Of a stretch of DNA of 64,000 nucleotides, positions 1 to 8,601 are shown one piece after another. The notes below the pieces were generated by a model. The model saw only the letters and a list, made by a program, of their open reading frames with translations, had not been told where the DNA came from and ran no database searches. The translations under genes were made by a program, and so were the position numbers. The first letter of the stretch is position 1. Each line of letters opens with the position of its first letter. Origin of the DNA: Variovorax boronicumulans (GTDB taxonomy: Bacteria; Pseudomonadota; Gammaproteobacteria; Burkholderiales; Burkholderiaceae_C); the NCBI RefSeq assembly GCF_007677875.1, contig NZ_VEDO01000003.1, forward strand, positions 62,001 through 126,000. The letters are read 5' to 3'.

Positions 1-29
1 GCGCGGCTGAGCGCGCGGCGCCGGCAGGA

Positions 30-872
30 TCAGGCCAGCGCCTTGCCGAAGGTGGCGAGCAACCGCGTCCAGGCGCGCTCGGACTGGGCCGCGTCGTAGA
101 CCCGCGTGTCGGGCGGGCACCAGCCGTGGGCCGCCGGGTACACCTCGACCTCGGCCGGCAGCTTGGCGCTTTCGATCGCGGTGCGCAGCGTGGTCTTGGC
201 CTCGGGTTCCTTGGCGTCGTCGTTCTCGGCCACCGCGATCAGGTAGTGCGCCTGCGTCTGGCCCACGAGGCGGTGGGGGCTGTCGGGTGCTTGCGTGACC
301 ATGGCCGCGCCGTGGAAGCTCGCAACGGCGCCCACGCGGCCCGGCGCCACGGTGGCCGTGCGCACCGCGATCGGACCGCCCATGCAGTAACCGGTGGTGC
401 CGATCTTGCGCTTCTTGTCCACCTCGCTCTGGGCGTCGAGCCAGGCGACGAAGGTCTTGCCGTCGGAGAGGTGCATGGCCGGCGTCAGGGCCTGCATCAG
501 CGGGCGCACTTCCTCGATCGGTGTCTGCCCGCCCTGGGCCGCGGTGGGCGCCTTCTTCTGCCGGTAGAAGGGGTTGACCACGAGCACGCTGTAGCCCGAT
601 TCGGCCAGGCGCTTTCCCATTTGCCGGAACGCGGGACGCAGGCCGAACACGTCGGGCCAGATCAGCACGCCGGGCGCGCTGCCCGCGGTCGGGGCCACGA
701 AATAGGCATCGCAGACGCCGTCCGGTGTGGTGATGCTGACCTCGCGCTCCGCCACGGCCGCGGCATTGGCCACGGCAGGCAACACCGTCAGCAGGCCGGC
801 AGAGGCTGCCCACGCGCCGAAATCGCGCCGGGTGTACTTGTGAAGCTCTTCCTGGTCGTTCAGATCGCACAT
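30..872 (-). CDS. Tat-exported dienelactone hydrolase family protein
   Basis: An alpha/beta hydrolase of the dienelactone hydrolase family, 280 aa. The nucleophile is Cys163 in GYCMGG and the catalytic His is in AAHGW (His249); Asp218 or Asp219 would complete the triad. The N-terminus carries a twin-arginine motif, TRRDF (residues 14-18), followed by a hydrophobic stretch and an Ala-rich end, so export by Tat to the periplasm is inferred. The ATG at 872 was chosen because it puts this signal at the start; the open frame runs further upstream without family similarity. The true substrate cannot be read from the sequence; many such proteins are general esterases rather than clc-pathway enzymes. 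Confidence 0.9.
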   Translation of the reverse strand: MCDLNDQEELHKYTRRDFGAWAASAGLLTVLPAVANAAAVAEREVSITTPDGVCDAYFVAPTAGSAPGVLIWPDVFGLRPAFRQMGKRLAESGYSVLVVNPFYRQKKAPTAAQGGQTPIEEVRPLMQALTPAMHLSDGKTFVAWLDAQSEVDKKRKIGTTGYCMGGPIAVRTATVAPGRVGAVASFHGAAMVTQAPDSPHRLVGQTQAHYLIAVAENDDAKEPEAKTTLRTAIESAKLPAEVEVYPAAHGWCPPDTRVYDAAQSERAWTRLLATFGKALA

Positions 873-949
873 GGTGGTTTCCTTTGGATGGGCTCGAAAG
901 CAGCCGGGCTTATGCCACGAATCGGGATGACCGGCAATGCGCCAGGGCT

Positions 950-1660
950 TCAGGCCGGTGGCGTCGGCGCCTGCCGGCCATTCATGTACTGGTTGGTTGT
1001 GAGTCCCATGGACACATAGATGCTGGTCAGCCCCTCGATGCCCACGTCGGCCCGGCTGACCCATTCTTCCGGCACGTAGAGCAGGCCGCCGCCCACGGGC
1101 ACGGGCGCGGTCGGCACCAGCACGCCAAGGTAGCGGCGGCCGCCGTCCATGACCACGGGCTCGGGCGTGCAGAGCAGGGCCAGCACGGCGACCTTCTGGC
1201 CGTCGCCGGCCGGCGCGTCTGCGGCGGGCCGGCCGCCGAAGTGCAGCCAGACCGGGCTCATGGAGCCCAGGCCCTCGCCGCTCTTGCGCGAGAACAGGTC
1301 GACCATGCGCTTGACCAGGTCGTAGATATTGCGCACCAGCGGAATGCGCGTCATGAGCCGGTCGACGATGCGCTGCAGGCCGCGCTGCAGCCCGGCTTCC
1401 ACCAGCACGCCCAGCACGTAGATGGCCGCGCACAACAGCAGCAGCCCCAGCGCGTAGCCGATGGACTCGGACCGCGTGACCGAAAAGCCGATCGCCACCA
1501 GCACCGAGCCGAACAGGCTGGACGGGCCGAACCAGGCCGCCAGCAGCTGCCAGAACCAGCCCAGCAGCGCCAGCGTGGCGGCCAGCGGCAGCACGGCCAG
1601 CAGCCCGGTCAGGAACGGGCGGGCGAGGTGTTTGGACTGGGCCTGCAGGCGGGCGAGCAT
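950..1660 (-). CDS. DUF502 family inner-membrane protein
   Basis: A 236-aa protein of the DUF502 family. Two hydrophobic segments near residues 17-65 and 70-95 are followed by a conserved soluble part containing IPLVRNIYDLVKR and a C-terminal region with PVGGGLLYVPEEWV, both hallmarks of the family. The ATG start overlaps the 3' end of the upstream sulfatase-like gene by about 50 bases, which suggests co-transcription. The biochemical role of DUF502 proteins is not established. It ends about 80 bases before the Tat-exported hydrolase, which may share the transcript. Confidence 0.88.
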   Translation of the reverse strand: MLARLQAQSKHLARPFLTGLLAVLPLAATLALLGWFWQLLAAWFGPSSLFGSVLVAIGFSVTRSESIGYALGLLLLCAAIYVLGVLVEAGLQRGLQRIVDRLMTRIPLVRNIYDLVKRMVDLFSRKSGEGLGSMSPVWLHFGGRPAADAPAGDGQKVAVLALLCTPEPVVMDGGRRYLGVLVPTAPVPVGGGLLYVPEEWVSRADVGIEGLTSIYVSMGLTTNQYMNGRQAPTPPA

Positions 1661-3303
1661 GGTGGTGTGGCGACGACGGGTTGTTGGGCGGCGGGCGATG
1701 GTAAGGCCACGGCGCTGCCGGCGAATGCCCGCAGCAGCAGCGGTGTCAGTTCGTGCATGCCGGCGAGCACGGGGCCGCGCGGCGCCAGCCCGGCGTCGAA
1801 ACCCAGGTCCAGCAGGCGCTGGCGCAGCAGCGGGTCCTGCGCGATCACGTGCACGGGCACGTCCCAGGGGGCGCGCTCGCCGCTGACGCCCGGGAAGGCC
1901 TGGTGGTCGCCCAGCACGATGGCCACCAGGCCCGGCGGTGCCAGGCGCTGCAGGTAGTCGCCCAGCCAGGCCCAGGTGCCGGCGATGGACTGCACGTACG
2001 CCGGCACCGGCGCGCGCAGCGAGACCGGCTCGTCCAGCGCCACGGCGTGCTGCTGCGCGGTGTAGGGCGCCGGGCCCGCGAGCCGCGTCCAATCGGCCAC
2101 GAAGGGCGCCAGCGGGCGGAACGGCGCATGGCTGTCCAGCGTGGGAAAGACGACGAAGCGCGGCGCGCGCGGTCGGGGCCCGGCGAGCTCCTGCGCGTGC
2201 AGCAGCGCCATCGCGGCCTGGTCCGGCAAGCGCGCCGGGCCGAACAGCGGGCCGGCGTAGCCGATGCTGCGCGCGTCGGCGATGCGGTCGAAGCCGAAGA
2301 AGCGGCCCTCGGGCCAGTCGCGCTGCAGCCCCGGCATCCAGCCCACGGTGCGCCAGCCGTGGGCACCGAAGTGCTGCACCAGCGTGCGGCGCTGGCTGCT
2401 CAGCAGCAGCTCGTAGTCCAGCGGGTCGCGCGTGTCCACGCCCGCGAGCAGGGCGCCGTGGGCCAGCCAGGAGCCGCCTGCGAAGGTGGGCGAGCGCACG
2501 CGCGCCGAGACGGCCCAGCGGCCGCTCGCGGCGATGGCATCGGCCAGCGCGGCACGCGGGGCGGCGAGCGCAGCGTCCTGCGCAGGCCGGTCCAGCGTGC
2601 TGACGCCGTAGGATTCGGAGAACAGCAGCAGCACGTCGGCGCTTTGCAGGCCGGCGAGATCGCTCTCCCAGGCGGGGCTGGGCGTCAGGCGTTCGGCCGC
2701 CGCGTCGCGCGGCAGCAGCAGCGCGGTCAGCGCGAGCTGGCGGGCCAGCACGGGCGTGATGCTGCCTGCGAACCAGCGGTTGCGGTCCAGGCCCTGCACG
2801 CCGTGCGCAGCGAACACGGCCAGCAGCAGGACGCTGCCCCCAAGGGCTGCACGGCGCAGTGGCGGCACCGTGAGCGCGCTGCCCAGCATGTGCCAGAGCG
2901 CCAGCAGCAGCCGGTACAGCAGCGCGCAGGCCAGCACCAGCGCGCCGGCGCCGAGCAGCACCTGCCAGCGCGCGACGCCCTGGTCCGCCAGCACCTGGCC
3001 CAGGTGGCGGCCATCCCAGTAGATGTGCAGCGTGCGGCCATACAGCGCGGCCGAGGTGACTTCGGCCAGGCGCACCACGGCCAGCACGGTGCAGGCCGCG
3101 GCCAGCGTGCGCAAAATGCGCGGCGGCAGGCGGCCCCGCCAGGCGGCCCAGGCCGCAGCCAGCAGCAGCGCGATGCACAGTTCAGGCGCGATGCGCGCGG
3201 TGAGCTGCGGCCAGGGCGCGGGGCCCGGGTTGACCAGCGTCAGCAGCGCATTGAGCCCCAGCAGCGGAACGGCCAGCTGCAGCAGCGGCCAGACCCGCCT
3301 CAC
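1609..3303 (-). CDS. Membrane-anchored sulfatase-like phosphotransferase/hydrolase
   Basis: A 564-aa protein with about four or five hydrophobic helices in the first 210 residues, then an alkaline-phosphatase-fold (sulfatase/LtaS-like) domain. Visible family landmarks are LLFSESYGVS (region of the metal-binding Glu and nucleophile), FPTLDSHAPF and VAIVLGDHQAFPG (metal-binding Asp-His). Such proteins transfer or remove phosphoglycerol or phosphoethanolamine groups at the outer face of the inner membrane; the substrate here is unknown. The start is GTG at 3303, overlapping the YceI stop as GTGA, so translation is coupled. The last 30 residues are low-complexity and overlap the next gene. With the upstream CDP-alcohol transferase it suggests envelope lipid or head-group modification. 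Confidence 0.8.
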   Translation of the reverse strand: MRRVWPLLQLAVPLLGLNALLTLVNPGPAPWPQLTARIAPELCIALLLAAAWAAWRGRLPPRILRTLAAACTVLAVVRLAEVTSAALYGRTLHIYWDGRHLGQVLADQGVARWQVLLGAGALVLACALLYRLLLALWHMLGSALTVPPLRRAALGGSVLLLAVFAAHGVQGLDRNRWFAGSITPVLARQLALTALLLPRDAAAERLTPSPAWESDLAGLQSADVLLLFSESYGVSTLDRPAQDAALAAPRAALADAIAASGRWAVSARVRSPTFAGGSWLAHGALLAGVDTRDPLDYELLLSSQRRTLVQHFGAHGWRTVGWMPGLQRDWPEGRFFGFDRIADARSIGYAGPLFGPARLPDQAAMALLHAQELAGPRPRAPRFVVFPTLDSHAPFRPLAPFVADWTRLAGPAPYTAQQHAVALDEPVSLRAPVPAYVQSIAGTWAWLGDYLQRLAPPGLVAIVLGDHQAFPGVSGERAPWDVPVHVIAQDPLLRQRLLDLGFDAGLAPRGPVLAGMHELTPLLLRAFAGSAVALPSPAAQQPVVATPPCSPACRPSPNTSPARS

Positions 3304-3896
3304 TTGCGGATGGCCTCGAACTCGATGAGCAGCTGCACCTCATCGCCGACCCAGCCGTTGGCCACGCCGTAATCCATGCCGAAGGCGCTGCGTTTCAAGC
3401 TGCCGCGGGCCGACACGCCCATGGTGTGCAGCCTGGTGATGGGCGAGGGCGCGCTCTTGTTCCAGGTGGCGGTGAGCGTGAGCGGCTGCCTGCGGCCCAG
3501 CAGTTCCAGCTCGCCGGCGATCTCGTACTGGCGTTCGCCCGTGCGTTTGCCACCCGCGGCCGTGAACACCATGCGCGGGAAGCTGGATGCGTTGAGGAAG
3601 TCGCCGCCGCGCAGGTGGCGGTCGCGGCCACTGTGCTGGCTGCTCACGCTGTCGGTCTCCACTTCGATGCGCACGGCGCCGAGTTGCCCGCTGGCCTCGT
3701 CGAAGCTGTAGCTGCCGCTGGCCTTGCGGAACTGGCCCAGGACCTTGGCGTAGCCGATGTGCTCGACCAGGAAGGCCAGGGTCTGGTGGTCGGGGTCGAT
3801 CTCGTAGCGCGCGCTCTGCGCGAAGGCCGGCAGGGCGGCGCAGAGCAGGCCGGCGCACAGGGTGCGGCGCAGGGGGACGGGGAGGGGATGGGTCAT
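3300..3896 (-). CDS. YceI family lipocalin-like periplasmic protein
   Basis: A 198-aa protein with a Sec signal peptide (basic N-terminus, hydrophobic core, cleavage near AFAQ) and a YceI domain: the opening YEIDPDHQTLAFLVEHIGY, the central HLRGGDFLNASSFPRMVF and the closing GMDYGVANGWVGDEVQL are typical. YceI proteins form a beta-barrel that binds long polyisoprenoid or other lipids in the periplasm. Its ATG overlaps the stop of the CDP-alcohol transferase gene (ATGA) and its stop overlaps the sulfatase GTG. The three genes are therefore one coupled unit, which fits a job in handling a lipid-linked compound. Confidence 0.93.
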   Translation of the reverse strand: MTHPLPVPLRRTLCAGLLCAALPAFAQSARYEIDPDHQTLAFLVEHIGYAKVLGQFRKASGSYSFDEASGQLGAVRIEVETDSVSSQHSGRDRHLRGGDFLNASSFPRMVFTAAGGKRTGERQYEIAGELELLGRRQPLTLTATWNKSAPSPITRLHTMGVSARGSLKRSAFGMDYGVANGWVGDEVQLLIEFEAIRK

Positions 3897-4657
3897 GGGC
3901 GGGCCTCGGTGTTGTGCCGGCGTGCGAGCCAGGCGATGTCGACGGCGAAGGACCAGGCCAGCAGGGCCAGGCTGGCGGCCGCCAGCGCAGCCGACCAGTC
4001 CGGCTGGACGATGGGCCCCAGGCAGACGATCAGCGCGACGATCTGCACCACGCAGACCGTCTTGCGCCGCCAGCTGGGCGGCAGCGCTGCATCCAGCCAG
4101 GGCCACAGGCGCGCCGCCAGCACGAAGGCATAGCGCATGCCGCCGGCGGCCAGCACCCAGGCGCCGGCCTTGCCGAACTGCAGCACCAATGCGCTGAGCA
4201 CGAGGATCAGCAGCGCATCGGTCTCCATGTCGAAGCGCGCGCCGAAGGCACTGGCCTGGCCGCGCGTGCGCGCCAGCGGCCCGTCGACGGCGTCGAGCAC
4301 GGCCGTCAGTGTGGCCACCAGCACGGCGGCCCAGGCCAGCGCAGGACGTTCGGCCAGCGGCTCGCCGAGCGCTGCGGCCAGCAGCGCGGCCAGCGTCAGC
4401 CGCGCCAACGTGGTGGCGTTGGCTGCGCCGAAGCGCCGGTGCGGCGCATGCTGGGCCAAACCCTGCCAGACGCAGGCCGCGCCCAGGCCGAACAGCGCCA
4501 GGGCCTTGGGGATGTACCAGGCGCCGAAACCGGCCAGCGCACGCGCGGCGAGCGTGCCGGCCAGCAGCGCCAGCAGGGCACAGGCCAGCGCGAGCGCCGT
4601 GTCGCGCCGCAGGGCGTGGCGGTGGGGCGGGGCGGCAAGGGCATGGGCGGGGGGCAC
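3893..4657 (-). CDS. CDP-alcohol phosphatidyltransferase family protein
   Basis: An integral membrane protein of 254 aa with about six hydrophobic segments. The complete family signature DGx2ARx8Gx3Dx3D is present as DGPLAR, then G and D in GARFDMETD. These enzymes displace CMP from a CDP-linked alcohol, usually CDP-diacylglycerol, to form a phosphodiester. The GTG start at 4657 was chosen over the upstream ATG because a clear GAGGAG lies just before it and it leaves a real divergent promoter region next to the gene at 4688. It heads the coupled transferase-YceI-sulfatase unit. The acceptor is unknown; the divergent cluster suggests a glycosylated or pterin-like compound, but that is inference. 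Confidence 0.85.
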   Translation of the reverse strand: MPPAHALAAPPHRHALRRDTALALACALLALLAGTLAARALAGFGAWYIPKALALFGLGAACVWQGLAQHAPHRRFGAANATTLARLTLAALLAAALGEPLAERPALAWAAVLVATLTAVLDAVDGPLARTRGQASAFGARFDMETDALLILVLSALVLQFGKAGAWVLAAGGMRYAFVLAARLWPWLDAALPPSWRRKTVCVVQIVALIVCLGPIVQPDWSAALAAASLALLAWSFAVDIAWLARRHNTEARP

Positions 4658-4687
4658 GGGACTCCTCGATAAGATGCCCGACCAAGC

Positions 4688-5692
4688 ATGCCAGCAACGC
4701 ATTCCCCAAAGGTGTCCAAGGGTTACAACGCCTGCTGGACCGAAGCGCCCGGCCGCGCCGCACTGCGCAGCGGCGAGCTGCCGGCGCTGCCCGCAGGCAG
4801 CGTGCAGGTACGCACGCTGCACAGCGCCGTGAGCCGCGGCACCGAGCTGCTGGTGTTCCGCGGCGAGGTGCCTCCAAGCGAGCACCAGCGCATGCGCGCA
4901 CCGTTCCAGGAAGGCGATTTCCCCGGGCCCGTGAAGTACGGCTATGCCAGCGTCGGCGTGGTCGAGGACGGCCCGGCGGACTGGCTGGGCCGGCCCGTGT
5001 TCTGCCTGTACCCGCACCAGACGCGCTACCAGGTGCCCACCACGGCCGTGCATGCCTTGCCCGAAGGCCTGCCGCCCGCGCGCGCGGTGCTGGCCGCCAA
5101 CATGGAGACGGCCGTCAACGCGCTGTGGGACGCCGCGCCGCGCCTGGGCGACCGCATCGCCGTGGTCGGTGGCGGCGTGGTCGGCCTGCTCGTCGCCTGG
5201 CTGGCTGCGCGCATGCCGGGCTGCAGGGTCGAGCTCGTCGACGTGCGGCCCGAACGTGCCGGTGTGGCCGCGCGGCTGGGCCTGGATTTCGCGTTGCCCA
5301 CCGCGGCGCAACCGGCTGCCGACCTCGTGGTCCATGCCAGCGGCCAGCCGCAGGGGCTGGTCACGGCGCTGGGCCTGGCCGGTTTCGAGGCCCAGGTGCT
5401 AGAGCTGAGCTGGTACGGCCAACGCGCCGTCACGCTGCCGCTCGGCGAAGCCTTCCATGCCCAGCGCCTGAGCCTGCGCAGCTCGCAGGTCGGCCAGGTC
5501 GCCGCGGCGCAGCGCAGCCGCTGGAGCCACGGCCGGCGCCTGGCGCTGGCGCTGGACCTGCTGCGCGACCCCGTGCTGGACGTCCTGCTGACCGACCATG
5601 CGCCGTTCGATGCGCTGCCTGCCGTGTTGCAGCGCCTGTCGGAGGGCGCGCCCGAAACCCTTTGCCAACGCATCGACTACGCCCCACCATGA
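4688..5692 (+). CDS. MDR-superfamily dehydrogenase (BchC-like)
   Basis: A 334-aa medium-chain dehydrogenase/reductase. The N-terminal half has [15 protein letters not shown] and [13 protein letters not shown], resembling the subgroup around bacteriochlorophyllide dehydrogenase BchC. The Rossmann fold shows [15 protein letters not shown] (about residues 158-172). The usual catalytic zinc ligands of alcohol dehydrogenases are not evident, so it may be zinc-independent. The stop overlaps the ATG of the DUF938 gene (ATGA). No other chlorophyll genes are nearby, so a photosynthetic role is unlikely; an oxidoreductase step in the surrounding uncharacterised cluster is inferred. Confidence 0.8.
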   Translation: MPATHSPKVSKGYNACWTEAPGRAALRSGELPALPAGSVQVRTLHSAVSRGTELLVFRGEVPPSEHQRMRAPFQEGDFPGPVKYGYASVGVVEDGPADWLGRPVFCLYPHQTRYQVPTTAVHALPEGLPPARAVLAANMETAVNALWDAAPRLGDRIAVVGGGVVGLLVAWLAARMPGCRVELVDVRPERAGVAARLGLDFALPTAAQPAADLVVHASGQPQGLVTALGLAGFEAQVLELSWYGQRAVTLPLGEAFHAQRLSLRSSQVGQVAAAQRSRWSHGRRLALALDLLRDPVLDVLLTDHAPFDALPAVLQRLSEGAPETLCQRIDYAPP

Positions 5693-6330
5693 CCATCGCC
5701 TCCACCCTGCGGCACCTGGCCCAGCGCAGCCCGGCCTGCGAGCGCAACCGCGAACCCATCCTCGAGCGGCTGCTGCAACTGCTGCCGCCTTCGGGCAATG
5801 CGCTGGAGATCGCCAGCGGCACCGGCCAGCACGTGGCCTTCTTCGCTGCGCGCATGCCGGGCTGGGTCTGGCAACCCAGCGACCGCACGGGCGAGGCCTT
5901 TGCCTCCATCGACGCCTGGTGCGCGCAGGAGGCCGCGGCCAAGGTCCACGGGCCGGTGCTGCTGGACGCCACCGCGCCACGCTGGCCGGACGAAGGCCCG
6001 CCCTTCGAGGCCGGCAGCTTCGACCTGGTGCTGTGCGCCAACATGCTGCACATCGCGCCGTGGGCCGCTTGCGCTGGTCTCATGCGGGGCGCGGCGCACT
6101 GCCTGGCGCCGGGCGGGCGGCTGGTGACCTACGGCCCCTACCTGGAGGCCGACGTGCCGACCGCGCCCAGCAACCTGGCCTTCGATGCCGACCTGCGCCA
6201 GCGCAATCCGCAGTGGGGCCTGCGCGCGCTGGCCGACGTGGCGGCCGAGGCCGGTGCCGCCGGCCTGCGGCTGGCCGAGCGCCACGCCATGCCCGCCAAC
6301 AACCTGCTCCTCGTTTTCCAACCCGCCTGA
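5689..6330 (+). CDS. DUF938 SAM-dependent methyltransferase
   Basis: A 213-aa class I methyltransferase of the DUF938 family. Motif I is [15 protein letters not shown] (residues about 36-50), which is the typical DUF938 form, and [15 protein letters not shown] is motif IV. The start overlaps the dehydrogenase stop by four bases (ATGA), and the PTPS-like gene begins six bases after its stop, placing it inside one operon. The methyl acceptor is unknown. The product of the cluster may carry one or two methyl groups, because a second methyltransferase follows at 7786. Confidence 0.88.
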   Translation: MTIASTLRHLAQRSPACERNREPILERLLQLLPPSGNALEIASGTGQHVAFFAARMPGWVWQPSDRTGEAFASIDAWCAQEAAAKVHGPVLLDATAPRWPDEGPPFEAGSFDLVLCANMLHIAPWAACAGLMRGAAHCLAPGGRLVTYGPYLEADVPTAPSNLAFDADLRQRNPQWGLRALADVAAEAGAAGLRLAERHAMPANNLLLVFQPA

Positions 6331-6335
6331 AATCC

Positions 6336-6743
6336 ATGTACAGCGTCAACGTCCGCGACCATTTCATGATCGCCCACAGCTTCCGCGGCGAAGCCTTCGG
6401 CCCGGCCCAGCGCCTGCACGGCGCGACCTACGTGGTCGACGCCACCTTCCGGCGCTGCGCGCTCGATGCCGACGGCATGGTGGTCGACATCGCACTGGCC
6501 ACCACCGTGCTGCGCGAGGTGCTGGCCGAATTCAACTTTCGCAACCTCGACGACGAGGGCGCCTTCACGGGCCAGAACACCACGACGGAGTTCATGGCCC
6601 GCGTGGTGTTCGAGCGCATCGCCGCGCGTGCGCAGGCTGGCGAACTCGGGCCGCACGCCCACGGCCTGGAAGCGCTGCGCGTGCGGCTGCACGAGTCGCA
6701 CGTGGCCTGGGCCGAATACGAAGGCCTGCTGGCGCCGGCCTGA
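6336..6743 (+). CDS. 6-pyruvoyl-tetrahydropterin-synthase-like protein with degenerate active site
   Basis: A 135-aa protein with the T-fold layout of the QueD/PTPS family: MIAHSF at the start, [12 protein letters not shown], a central Asp in [31 protein letters not shown] and the C-terminal [13 protein letters not shown] with the conserved Glu120. Key residues are altered. The zinc motif HGHNY is HGATY, so one His ligand is Ala30. The catalytic Cys just before LHG is absent. The Asp-His of the usual LDH motif is replaced within EFNFRNLDD. It probably binds a pterin-like ring but is unlikely to do standard PTPS/QueD chemistry. It lies between a methyltransferase and a glycosyltransferase with overlapping ends. 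Confidence 0.82.
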   Translation: MYSVNVRDHFMIAHSFRGEAFGPAQRLHGATYVVDATFRRCALDADGMVVDIALATTVLREVLAEFNFRNLDDEGAFTGQNTTTEFMARVVFERIAARAQAGELGPHAHGLEALRVRLHESHVAWAEYEGLLAPA

Positions 6744-7789
6744 TGGTGCGCCACTGCGTCTTCCTGGTGCCCGGCGACGCACGGGCGCGCACGGGCGGCA
6801 CGCTGTACGACCAGCGCATCGCCGACGGCCTGCGCGCGCTGGGCTGGCAGGTCGATTGGTGCTCGCCCGGCGACGGCTTTCCCTGGCCTGACGCGGCCGC
6901 GCGTGCGCAGGCCGCGGCCTGTGTCGAGGCGCTGCCCGACGGTGCGCTGGTCGTGGCCGACGGCCTGGCCTTCGGCGCGCTGCCGCAGCTGGTGGAGCGG
7001 CATGCGGCACGCCTGCGCTGGGTGGCGCTGGTGCACCACCCGCTGGCGCTGGAGAGCGGGCTGTCGGCGCAGGCGCAGGTGCTGCTCGAGGCGAGCGAGC
7101 GGCGCGCGCTGGCCTGCGCGCGCCAAGTGCTGGTGACGAGCCCGGCCACGGCCAGCGCGCTGCAGGCCTACGCCGTCCCGGCTGCACGGATCGCGGTGGT
7201 CGTGCCTGGCACCGACCCGGCGGCGCCAGCGCGCGGCAGCGCGCAGGGTCTTTCGCTGCTGTGCGTCGCCACGGTCACGCCGCGCAAGGCCCATGCCCTG
7301 CTGCTGCAGGCGCTGGCCGCCCTGCGCGACCGGACCTGGCATCTGCATTGCGTGGGCAGCCTGGAGCGCGACGCAGACAACGCCGCTGCAGCGCAGGCCC
7401 TGGCGCGGTCGCTGGGTCTCGCAGACCGTGTGACCTGGCATGGCGAAGTGGATGCGCAGCCGCTGCAGGCGCTGTACGCGCAGGCCGACCTGTTCGTGCT
7501 GCCCTCGCTCTACGAGGGCTACGGCATGGCCTTCGCCGAAGGCCTTGCGCATGGGTTGCCGGTGCTCGGCTGCGCGGCCGGCGCCGTGCCAGGCACCGTG
7601 CCGGCCACGGCCGGCGTGCTGGTGCCGCCCGGCGATGGCCCGGCGCTGCAGGCCGCGCTGCAGGCGCTGCTCGACGATGTGCCGCGGCGCCGCGCGCTGG
7701 CGGCCGGTGCGCGCTCCGCCGGCCAGCGGCTGCCCCGCTGGGAGCAGTCCGCGGCACGTTTCGCGGCCGTGCTGGAGGCCGTCGCATGA
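6743..7789 (+). CDS. GT4-type glycosyltransferase
   Basis: A 348-aa GT-B glycosyltransferase. The C-terminal donor-binding half has CVATVTPRKAHALLLQAL, VTWHGEV, LYAQADLFVLPSLYEGYGM and the E-x7-E pair in EGYGMAFAE, all typical of GT4 retaining enzymes. The N-terminal half is shorter and more divergent. The start at 6743 uses the ATG overlapping the previous stop (TGATG), and its own stop overlaps the next ATG. Being embedded with a PTPS-like protein recalls cyanobacterial pterin glycosyltransferases, but the sugar and acceptor cannot be deduced here. Confidence 0.87.
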   Translation: MVRHCVFLVPGDARARTGGTLYDQRIADGLRALGWQVDWCSPGDGFPWPDAAARAQAAACVEALPDGALVVADGLAFGALPQLVERHAARLRWVALVHHPLALESGLSAQAQVLLEASERRALACARQVLVTSPATASALQAYAVPAARIAVVVPGTDPAAPARGSAQGLSLLCVATVTPRKAHALLLQALAALRDRTWHLHCVGSLERDADNAAAAQALARSLGLADRVTWHGEVDAQPLQALYAQADLFVLPSLYEGYGMAFAEGLAHGLPVLGCAAGAVPGTVPATAGVLVPPGDGPALQAALQALLDDVPRRRALAAGARSAGQRLPRWEQSAARFAAVLEAVA

Positions 7790-8601
7790 GCGGCTTCAGC
7801 CGCGACTGGCTGGCCCTGCGCGAGCCTTTCGACCAGGCCGCGCGCGCCGCCAGCGATGCCGCGCTGGCGTCCTGGCGGCCGGCCGGGCCACCGCAGGTGC
7901 TGGACCTGGGTTGCGGCACCGGGGCCAGCCTGCGCGCGCTGGCGCCGCGGCTGGCCGGTGTGCAGCGCTGGTGCCTGGTGGACCACGATGCCGCACTGCT
8001 CGCGACCGTGCCGGAGATCCTGCAGGCCTGGGCCGTGGACCGTCGCCTGACGGTGGAGTGGACATGCCGACAAGCCGATCTGGCGACCGGCCTGGCCGAC
8101 CTGCCGTTCCCGCAGGGCGGGCTGGTCACGGCCTCGGCGCTGCTCGATCTGGTGTCCGAGGACTGGCTGGCCGAACTCGTGGCCCATTGCCGCGCAGCCA
8201 GCGCGGCCGTGTGCTGGGCGCTCAGTGTGGACGGGCGGCTGGCGTTCACACCGCACGATCCGGCCGACGCGCAGGTGCTGGGTCTGTTCGCCGCGCACCA
8301 GCGGCGCGACAAGGGTTTCGGCGCAGCGCTCGGCGGCGAGGCGCCCGACCGGGCCGAGACGATGCTGCGCGCTGCCGGCTATCGCACCTTGCGCACGGCG
8401 AGCGACTGGCACATCGACGCGGCCCGCAGCGCCGCCGACCGCGCCATGCTGCAGGCGCTGCTCGAAGGCATCGCCACGGCGGCGCTGGAGCAAGGCGCCG
8501 CGGACGCCTCGGCGGTGCAGGCCTGGCACGCACGCCGCATGGCCGGGCTGGCCCGCACGCGGCTGTGCGTCGGCCACGCCGACCTGCTGGGTTTTCTCTA
8601 G
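7786..8601 (+). CDS. Class I SAM-dependent methyltransferase
   Basis: A 271-aa protein with a clear SAM motif I, VLDLGCGTGASLRALAPRL (about residues 38-56), an acidic motif II (LVDHD) and LVTASALLDLVSEDWL in the motif IV region. The ATG overlaps the glycosyltransferase stop (ATGA). Its TAG stop shares the palindrome CTAG with the TAG stop of the convergent RibD-like gene, a four-base convergent overlap. The substrate is unknown; context makes it the second methyltransferase of the putative pterin-like pathway. Confidence 0.85.
   Translation: MSGFSRDWLALREPFDQAARAASDAALASWRPAGPPQVLDLGCGTGASLRALAPRLAGVQRWCLVDHDAALLATVPEILQAWAVDRRLTVEWTCRQADLATGLADLPFPQGGLVTASALLDLVSEDWLAELVAHCRAASAAVCWALSVDGRLAFTPHDPADAQVLGLFAAHQRRDKGFGAALGGEAPDRAETMLRAAGYRTLRTASDWHIDAARSAADRAMLQALLEGIATAALEQGAADASAVQAWHARRMAGLARTRLCVGHADLLGFL

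Noticed and set aside
884-3372. Long plus-strand open frames across the minus-strand sulfatase/DUF502 genes
   Set aside because: Their products are Arg/Ala/Pro-rich with no family similarity; they are high-GC shadows of the real minus-strand genes.
4688-5692. Bacteriochlorophyll gene bchC
   Set aside because: Only general similarity in the N-terminal region; no photosynthesis genes are present and the neighbours point to another pathway.
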